A stretch of 64,000 nucleotides of DNA from Hanleya hanleyi (taxonomy: Eukaryota > Mollusca > Polyplacophora > Lepidopleurida > Hanleyidae), in the NCBI GenBank assembly GCA_036873755.1, contig JAVTVY010047879.1, positions 1 through 64,000 on the forward strand. The letters are read 5' to 3'. A program made the translations under genes and the position numbers. The notes under the pieces are model-generated. The model was not told where the DNA came from. It made no database searches and was given only the letters and a program-made list of their open reading frames with translations. Shown piece by piece: positions 57,216-64,000 of this stretch. Numbering within the stretch: the first letter of the stretch is position 1; every line of letters begins with the position of its first letter.

Positions 57216-57577
57216 CCGTCCCTTTATCGCCCCTGTGGGTCACTTGGATATTCGACGTTCAGCTAGAGTTATGAAGATCCTTTCCTTATTGGAGAGAGCC
57301 AATTCACTGGCATGGGAGCACTAAATTGTTCAAGGGAAAACTCTCCTATTTTGCCATTCTCGTATCACTCATCGTAAAACAATCCGGCCAAAATCTCTAC
57401 AATAGCTTACCGATTGTAAGGTATTGCACCTATGTTGCAATGAACATCAACGTGCAAAAAATCCGTTTTGTCACACAGCTGATTTATACAACAACTGCAT
57501 ATATGAGAATAAAGAAATCAATGGTTGTAATTAAAAACATCAATGCCGATATGCTCCATAATAATATAAATTGTTTC

Positions 57578-57670
57578 CATTATGGGTGAAATTAAAGTTT
57601 CGGTCCAGAACTCGACCAAGCAAATGGAGTTTGAGTTCCACTTAATTGTAATGCAATATATTTCTTCCCA
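57578..57670 (+). repeat. Dispersed repeat H, copy 2
   Basis: See 57115-57215; the copies are about 80-85% alike by eye. Confidence 0.75.
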
Positions 57671-57727
57671 TATTTTACACGTAATTGTCGTCTTCCCAGA
57701 GCTTAGTTGCAGATCACCAGTAAGTAT

Positions 57728-57961
57728 TCAACAACAACATATATAATTGCTACATTGAAGCTGGTTTTTCTGTGATGTTTCTTCTAAGGTATTCATACTA
57801 GCTAAAGGTGACAATGGCCCCGGTTCACTAAATAACATTAACTCGTCTAACTGCTCAATCGTTATGGGAATACATGTAGTTAATGGACTCCAATCATGAT
57901 CATCTATGATTTTCGCGTTTTCGAAATCCAATGACATATCTGTTTGGTTCTCACATGACAC
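57728..57961 (-). other. Possible exon or gene remnant, 77 codons
   Basis: Minus-strand frame with protein-like, acidic composition (MSLDFENAKIIDDHDWSPLT, IEQLDELMLFSEPGPLSPL). A pyrimidine-poor AG lies just upstream (gcctag). No homologue recognised and no partner exon found, so it may be chance. Confidence 0.2.
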
Positions 57962-58264
57962 TAGGCTAATAGCAGGTCCCCCTGCCGATTACCCCAACAT
58001 GGCCACCTTATTACACCTATTGCATCCTTCCTATACCCAGTTATTGTACGCATCTGGGTATTACATCGATGATGCTACTAGGACATTGTCGTGCGCTTAT
58101 TTTCAGTGGGACGTTGTACAACTGGCAAGTGAACATCGAACCTAACCTGATGTCACCAAAATATAATATATTCAGTTACACACTTGTCTCTTGAAAGGAG
58201 TAGTTAACCGTTCTCAATGAATATCAGCGAAAGATGGGTATTCCTGCATTTACCAGTTTTACCC

Positions 58265-58620
58265 CATGTTGAGGCGTTTACTCCATCACACGTCCACGAT
58301 GCTCTTCCATTAACATCAGATGAGTTGTCTGAGCTGACCTGTCATCACAGCCCCCGAGCTAGCGTATCTAATTCCGCTTAAACCGGTGCTAGGGGCCGTG
58401 TGGCTACTTCATTGTCTCTACATGAGCACCTGCAATAAAAGCGCGGTTAAGATACTAAGGCTACATCCGAGAATCCACCGAATTCTCGAGTCTGAATGTT
58501 AGGTGTCGCCGAATGCTTTCATGTAGAGTCATATGGTTGCTTTTTAGTCTTCAGACGTCGTGAATTTTCCCCACCTCTTGCATATCGCTCCAATGCAGCA
58601 ATCAGGATTCGTCCAAGGAG
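58265..58620 (+). repeat. Dispersed repeat C, copy 3
   Basis: Homologue of 36420-36790; includes tctaattccgcttaaaccgg, which also occurs (inverted) in the Penelope-like tail near 53980. Confidence 0.75.
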
Positions 58621-58777
58621 AATTTTCGCATCACTAATCAGACAGTCATTTTGTTTGATGTATATGATAGTGTTTGCACATTCATCATAGAAATCTGTAT
58701 CTTATAGTCACGCTTCGATTGTGATTATTTAAAACTTGGAAGGCCTTAACTTAAACACGTGTTCATCACAATTGATA

Positions 58778-58872
58778 TTACAGGGTCAAGGAAGAAAACA
58801 TTACAAGATCAAGGAAGACTTTACAGGATCAAGGTGGAAGAGATGACAGGGCCAAGGTAGAAGACACGCAAT
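58778..58872 (+). repeat. Short tandem repeat, about 22 bp x 4
   Basis: Units of the type ttacaggatcaaggaagac with substitutions and small length changes. Confidence 0.75.
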
Positions 58873-58969
58873 AAACCAAGTTCATCAGTTGATTGATTTA
58901 GTGGAAATAAAATAATATACTAGTTAAAATTTTCCAATAAAATACAAAATATGGAACAGTATACACACT

Positions 58970-59630
58970 TAGCCCAGAAGGTGTAAATTACACCTCTACG
59001 GGGTGTAAATGGCTTGTCCCAGGGCTAACACCCTTTTGGGTGTGAATTAACACCTTCTCCGAAAGGTGTGAATTTACACCTTCTCGAAAAGGTGTTAAGT
59101 TACACCTTTTTTGCTCACATTACACCTTCCATGGGTGTTCATTAACACCTTCTGAATAAAATTTGCACCTTCCAGACAAATTTATATTTTGGGGGGAACC
59201 CAGCATCCCATGGGTGTTTATTTACACCTTTTGACCACAACTAAACCTTTCAGTGGTGTTAATTTACACCTTTTCAACAGAATTACACCTTCTTTGGGTG
59301 TTCATTCACACCTTTTAGGCAAATTTGAATCATCTAGGGGTGCTAAAATACACCTTCTGGTGATCATTCCATCTTCCAGGGGTGTTAAATCACACCTTAT
59401 TAGCAAGAATTACACCTTTCATTGGTGTTAATTTACACCTTTTGACTGAGATTACACCCTCTTGGGTGTTTATTTACACCTTTTGGCCACATTTAAACCT
59501 TCTAGAGGTGCTAAAATACACCTTCTGGAGACGATTCCATCTTCCAGGGGGTGTTAAATCACACCCATTTCGTGAGAATTACACCTTCAAAAGGTGTTAA
59601 TTTGCACCTTTTTAGTGAGAATTAGTGGTG
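58970..59630. repeat. Palindrome-rich tandem array (ggtgt...acacc)
   Basis: About eleven to thirteen units of 50-60 bp. Each carries a near-palindrome such as ggtgttaatttacacc, separated by variable spacers (gagaattacaccttc, gaccacaactaaacctt, gacgattccatcttcc). Sub-variants recur in order around 59215-59440 and 59460-59600, so there is a higher-order unit of about 250 bp. ORFs across it are by-products. Confidence 0.9.
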
Positions 59631-60304
59631 TTCGTACCACCCAGTAATGGCTCTTGGTTGAGGTACACAATAAGAACATTAACACAAAATATATGTATGA
59701 TATATTTTATTAAGGAAATCACAAAAAGCACATTTACATTGGTCTTTTCATGTTAGCCCTCCCTGATATCATAGTTCACTCTCAATCCCTGGAAGCACAA
59801 AGTTCAAACGATTCACAAGCAACCCAACCCAACCCAAATTCAGCATGTCCTCTTGCATATGACAGGGATCCCCCCCCCCCGCCCTCCTCACCTCATCCCA
59901 TAGTACAGACACCAAACAGCTATAATATATACAGATGAATCTTAACCCTCAAAGCACAAAGACTTAAATATACAAGCACTCCAATCCAGGTACCCACCAA
60001 GAAGTAAAATAAGTTTCTCATCCTAAATAATAATTGGGTATCTTGAATATCCCAAATAATAATTGGGTATCTCTGCTCGTATGTGTTAATACAGGTTTTA
60101 TGAAAAGTTAGCCTTCATTATATTTTTCACCCGGAATACAAATGGATGCACATGTATGGGGCCGATTTAACAACTTACTCCATGGAAAAAATTAATAAAA
60201 ATAAAGGTAACAGATAATAATGAAATAAAAACTAGCAATCCGGTTACATATCCATGGTCAGTGTTCTGGGTTCGTAAACAGATATTTGCCATAGAATAAT
60301 TTTC
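59631..60304. other. Noncoding DNA with C-run and a short tandem duplication
   Basis: A run of 12-13 C lies near 59871. A 24-bp unit, aataataattgggtatct plus flank, is duplicated at about 60024-60072. No gene seen. Confidence 0.6.
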
Positions 60305-60870
60305 TTAATGACAACGGGGAGGGGGGGGGGGGCAGCTCTTTGCCATGGAATACTTTTGTGGGAATACTTTTGTAGATGACCCTCTGGGGTAGCCTAGCCT
60401 CTGAGAACGAAAGTGGAATGACACTGGAGAGGGAGAGTTATCAGGTAACAAAGAGAAGAGTTGACACTGGATGGGAGAGTTGGGGAGGGGGGAGGGAAGA
60501 GTTGTACAGGGGTGCCCTAACAAAATCCAGAGCTAGTAACAGGAGCAACACCAGATCCAGCCGGGGGTGGGGTTGGGGGGGGGAGTTGGAGTGAGATTTG
60601 CACATAACCTTCTGTGGTGCCCTAGCCTCTGTGACCGAAAATCGAAAACTCTGAGAGTAGCGTATTACAGGTAACAAAAATGGCAATGGCACTGGGTGGG
60701 GGAGTTGTTGGGAGGGGGGGGGGTGAGTGAGGATAACTGTCATGGAATGCTTTTGTACATAACCTGCTGGGGTGCCCTGGCCTCTGAGACCGAAAATCAA
60801 AAACTCTCAGAGAGTAGGGTATAACAGGTAACAAAAATGGCAATGACACTTGATTGGGAGTTGAGGGGGG
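60305..60870 (+). repeat. G-rich imperfect tandem repeats
   Basis: Three diverged units (about 60340-60590, 60600-60720, 60740-60870), each with a ttttgtaga/cataacc segment, ctggggtgcccta-like and cctctgagaccgaaa words, an acaggtaacaaa word, and a G-tract of 7 or more. The G tracts (60317-60332, 60484-60500, 60566-60580, 60711-60723, 60867-60873) could form quadruplexes on the plus strand. Confidence 0.8.
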
Positions 60871-60922
60871 GACAAGCGGTAAAATATACACATTAATATG
60901 TGTCCGAATGTTCATAACGGGT

Positions 60923-60928
60923 TTTATT
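60923..60928 (-). promoter_or_regulatory. Possible polyadenylation signal for the four-exon gene
   Basis: AATAAA on the minus strand, about 305 bp after the stop codon at 61234. Confidence 0.45.
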
Positions 60929-61233
60929 AGAAGGCGACAATTTTTGGGACTACTTTCAACAGGGCAGCCACCTACTTTGCTTAGTTGTCTGTATTACTCA
61001 ATGTTAAGTGCCATAATAATAGCCTGCTACTTTGGTGAATTGCCACCTACTTGAAAAGTTAATGAAACCCTTACATAAGTATGATACAGCGTCATGGTTC
61101 AAGAATGTTTTTCTGTAAGTGAGAAGTAGCTCTTACTGCTTCTGTAACTTTGTCACCGTCCTGATAGCGGTGGCGTCCTGATAGCGGTAGGTCTTGGCCT
61201 TGTATAGGACAACTTCAGAAAAAGCAGTTCGAG

Positions 61234-63784
61234 TTATGTCAAGGAGTTGTTAACTTTCTCGTTGTAGCGTATATTGAAAAACCAATATGCGGCGAGCAGG
61301 CATTTCAATCCCAGCAGGAGATCCGTCGTATCCAAAAGCTTCTGCTTCTCCACATAGACAGAGATGGTATCCGCGGTCTCCATATTGGAACCCTGGTGGA
61401 CAATAATTGGTGTCAAAACAGCAGGTGTTACCTGAAAGTAACATGAAAGATATATAAGCATATGGGATTGGTAATATTCTTCAATCATAATCTTTTACCA
61501 TCATGACCATTGAGTCTTCTGAATTATACGTTGAATGTTCAAAAACCTTTTATTCTGCCTGCGGATGTAGTAATAAATCATATCGTGTGTACAGGTAGGT
61601 GTCAGTTTGTACGCTAGACAGGCTTAAAAAATATCAAACCAGGCCAAATTCCAATTCGAACCAGCATCGCTCATTACTAAGTTATATATATATTCATACA
61701 CGTAATATAGGGGAAAAGAGAAGAAATGCAGTTTCCGCCTTCAACGCCCTAAAGTTTTTACTTGTATACTCATCGACGTTGTATGCTAGATCTATGTGAT
61801 TAGCATCAGGAACTATATCGATTACACTCGTGAAGAATTATTCACTTACTTCTTTTTGGATCAGCATGGTTAGGTCTTCCTTGAAATGGTCCACAATGAC
61901 TGGCACCACGGCAATGGCCAGTTGATCTGTATGAGAAAAAGAATCCATATTAAATTAAATGATGAAAAATACATCTTGACAGTTCCATCCAGCCTCCCCA
62001 CCCCCATCATTTTGTTTTGCATTCAATGGTTGAAAGGAGGCAGTTTCAGCTAATTATCTCCTTTTGATTTAAATTACAATAAACAACCCATTCAGGGACA
62101 AAATGTGTAAGAAAGTGATATTTTTATTTGGCAAACAATTGCATGTCCAGTATTCCAACATCTACGAACTGGTTGGTCGATTCAAAATCTATATACCGTC
62201 CAAACAAGTCACGTCAAACTTAATCTGCATTATGTCCTGCCCATCCAAGTGAAAATCATGCCGATCAATAGATTATTGCATTTTTGCAGGTTTGCAAAAT
62301 ACTCACACTTTTTATCATCTTTTTCCTTCAGCGTCTTTAACTCCTCCTGTTTTTGTTTTGAAGCCAATATGTTGAACACTGCTGACGTGTATTTCTTCAA
62401 CTCTTTATCAATGTCCTTCCCCACAAGTGTGTCAAAGTCTCTTAAGAACTGGAAATAGAAGAAAACAAATCCAATTAGTATTATGTTGTTAGAAACCCAT
62501 TCAGTTTTTTAAGTTATTAAGAAGGCTCTTTATGAATTTGTGTATCATCATCCAATATCTGACCAAAAAGTTTGTTTAACCACGAATAGCTTTAATAATT
62601 AGATAATCATTATATTTCCATGCAGTACTAAGGAATCAACAGCAAGTGGGTGTGCCAGGCAGTGGCACTTCATCTTGGCATGTAACATCCAACATTTTTC
62701 AGTCATATCACGACAGTACATACATTCATTCAGTACATACATTCAAAGTAATGATCACTGTTAGCCTAAAGTATCAATCTTCAAAACATCAAGGGTTCAC
62801 TTTGAGCCAAATGCAAATTCTTTTGAATGATAGACCTCAATCTGTCAATTTTATCTTTATAAGGGATCAGCGAACGAGAACCAAAGATCACGAGAATGAG
62901 ACAGACAGAATATAACTGGAAATATACACAGAAACAAAGAGTAAATTTATGTTTATGCCTGCTGTAAACGGTGGACTGAATTAGGCTAATCGGATTATAA
63001 AGGCGCACGGTCGATCGTCTAGCCTCGCCAGGGTCCGGTTATTTCGGCGGTGTTAATAAATATATACGACTACTCCCCGTAGTTAGACCCAGACGGAGAC
63101 TGTTCGCGACTGAACAATTAAATAAAAAACGGACAAGTGAAGTGATTTTCACATTCTTTTTGCGATGGTTCTAGACCTTTTCCCAAAATATTGGAGGACA
63201 CAATAATACATACATAATACATCGATAATATTTCTAAAAGATTGAACTATATTTCACGTCAGTAACTTCATTAAATCATTCGTCTGATATGAGCTGTCTG
63301 TCCAGTGCCGACTGTATTACTGTATTGTATTTTCCCCAAGTGTCCGTAAAAATCAATAGTTAATCACTACCAAAACACAAGCCTTGTCCGTAACAGTAAA
63401 GGAGTTGTCTCCTCGGGGTTTCTTCAGGGGATATCAAAGATCATGATCCGAGAGGCGGAGCTACCGAACCCCAGAGGCATTCCCGAAAAATATCCAAGCT
63501 TACGTTCCGCTATTATCTCATCTGGCCCCGACAAATCGGCCCCTCGGGTCAGATATCAAACTGTGTGATGACATGAGCCCTATTATCCCTCATATTATGT
63601 ATAGGAGTCCCACCAGGGCCGTCTCAGGGAGTACCGGTCTGGTCAGGTCCGTATATATAGCGGTAAGGTTGTGAAGCCTGCTGTTTTTAAACATCATATA
63701 ATTCTGGTTTCATATTAACAAAATTATATGTGTAAATAGTAAGGGTAAAGAGTACCTCAAAATATCCCAAGCATATCGTTCCAT
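61234..63784 (-). CDS. Predicted four-exon gene, about 145 residues, function unknown
   Basis: Proposed exons on the minus strand: 63784-63756 (ATG, MERYAWDIL), 62440-62307, 61926-61850, 61431-61234 (stop). Exon 2 ends at the consensus donor GTGAGT, exon 3 has the acceptor ttctttttctcatacag and donor GTAAGT, and exon 4 has acceptor ttactttcag. Phases agree at all joins. The exon 1 donor (GTACTC) and exon 2 acceptor (cttaag) are weaker; a stronger AG 8 bp earlier would need a different first exon. The protein is Lys/Glu-rich in exon 2 (DTLVGKDIDKELKKYTSAV, KQKQEELKTLKEKDD), hydrophobic in exon 3 (QLAIAVVPVIVDHF), and ends with VYVEKQKLLDTTDLLLGLK, CLLAAYWFFNIRYNEKV. The C-terminus vaguely recalls ends of uncharacterised invertebrate proteins with a 'vfni.Y' close. 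No domain is recognised. Confidence 0.55.
62441..63755 (-). other. Presumed intron 1 of the four-exon gene
   Basis: No further exon found. Contains a GC-richer segment at 63380-63660 with words such as gagaggcggagctaccgaac that look like a dispersed element, but no partner copy is in this window. Confidence 0.4.
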
Positions 63785-64000
63785 GGTGATCCAAGTGTTC
63801 CACTGGTCGTTATTAACTATTCCTATTACACTGTGTACTAAAATTCACTATAAGTATACTGCATTAAACTGAGCAAAGCTATCACTGAACAAAATTATGC
63901 CGCCATATTGGATCCGCATTCAGGCAAATGAACTCCCACTTTTTATGTGAGCGGAGCATTTTGGAGCACATTTTCAACAGTGACGTGTTCGAGGTAGTTG

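Noticed and set aside
59189..59600. Two ORFs with a roughly 19-residue repeat
   Set aside because: Translation of the palindromic tandem array, without independent coding support.

Overview
The window is eukaryotic nuclear DNA that is almost entirely mobile elements and repeats. No bacterial-style gene organisation is present. GT-AG introns, a Pol III tRNA gene, LINE, Penelope-like and Ty3/gypsy retroelements, a Polinton/adintovirus-type family B DNA polymerase and long tandem arrays point to an invertebrate animal. A LINE 3' tail containing the motif gctgaaatattgctgaacgcgacgttaaa in two pieces (ends near 15060) resembles tails I recall from gastropod genomes, so a mollusc is my best guess; this is recall, not a search result.

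Layout. 1-4330: a tRNA-Leu(UAA) gene lies 45 bp downstream of a 1223-codon polymerase ORF, both on the minus strand, followed by micro- and minisatellites. 4.8-9.7 kb: AT-rich DNA with diverged dispersed repeats, a 28-bp tandem array and a broken Penelope-like reverse transcriptase (RT). 9.7-14.15 kb: a satellite of about 120 units whose monomer changes from 41 to 36 bp. 14.4-30.55 kb: a nested stack. A tandemly duplicated block carries an old LINE tail; its second copy is split by a 5'-truncated LINE (ORF1 and endonuclease-RT ORF2), which is itself split by a full-length Ty3/gypsy element (16520-26316, minus strand), whose pol contains a 66-bp retroelement tail. Target-site duplications at two levels make the order readable.

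30.6-48 kb: AT-rich DNA without convincing genes, built of two collinear diverged copies of a long repeat (blocks A-D-E-F-G) with inserted Penelope-like tails. 48.1-55.3 kb: a cluster of broken retroelements: an L1-like LINE 3' end, a Penelope-like element with a Q-rich N-terminus, a minus-strand LINE and another broken Penelope-like RT. 55.3-61 kb: noncoding DNA, a palindrome-rich tandem array and a G-rich repeat cluster. 61.2-63.8 kb: the one plausible host gene, four exons on the minus strand, about 145 residues, function unknown.

The genes do not form a host pathway. The mobile elements each carry their own replication functions (gag, protease, RT, RNase H, integrase; endonuclease-RT; polymerase), and nearly all are disabled by frameshifts or stops. 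The most notable points are the nested stack, a LINE whose two ORFs are in one frame either side of a UAG, an accessory ORF of the gypsy element preceded by a textbook 3' splice site, a retroelement tail family with a fixed 3' end and variable 5' ends, and the satellite monomer transition.
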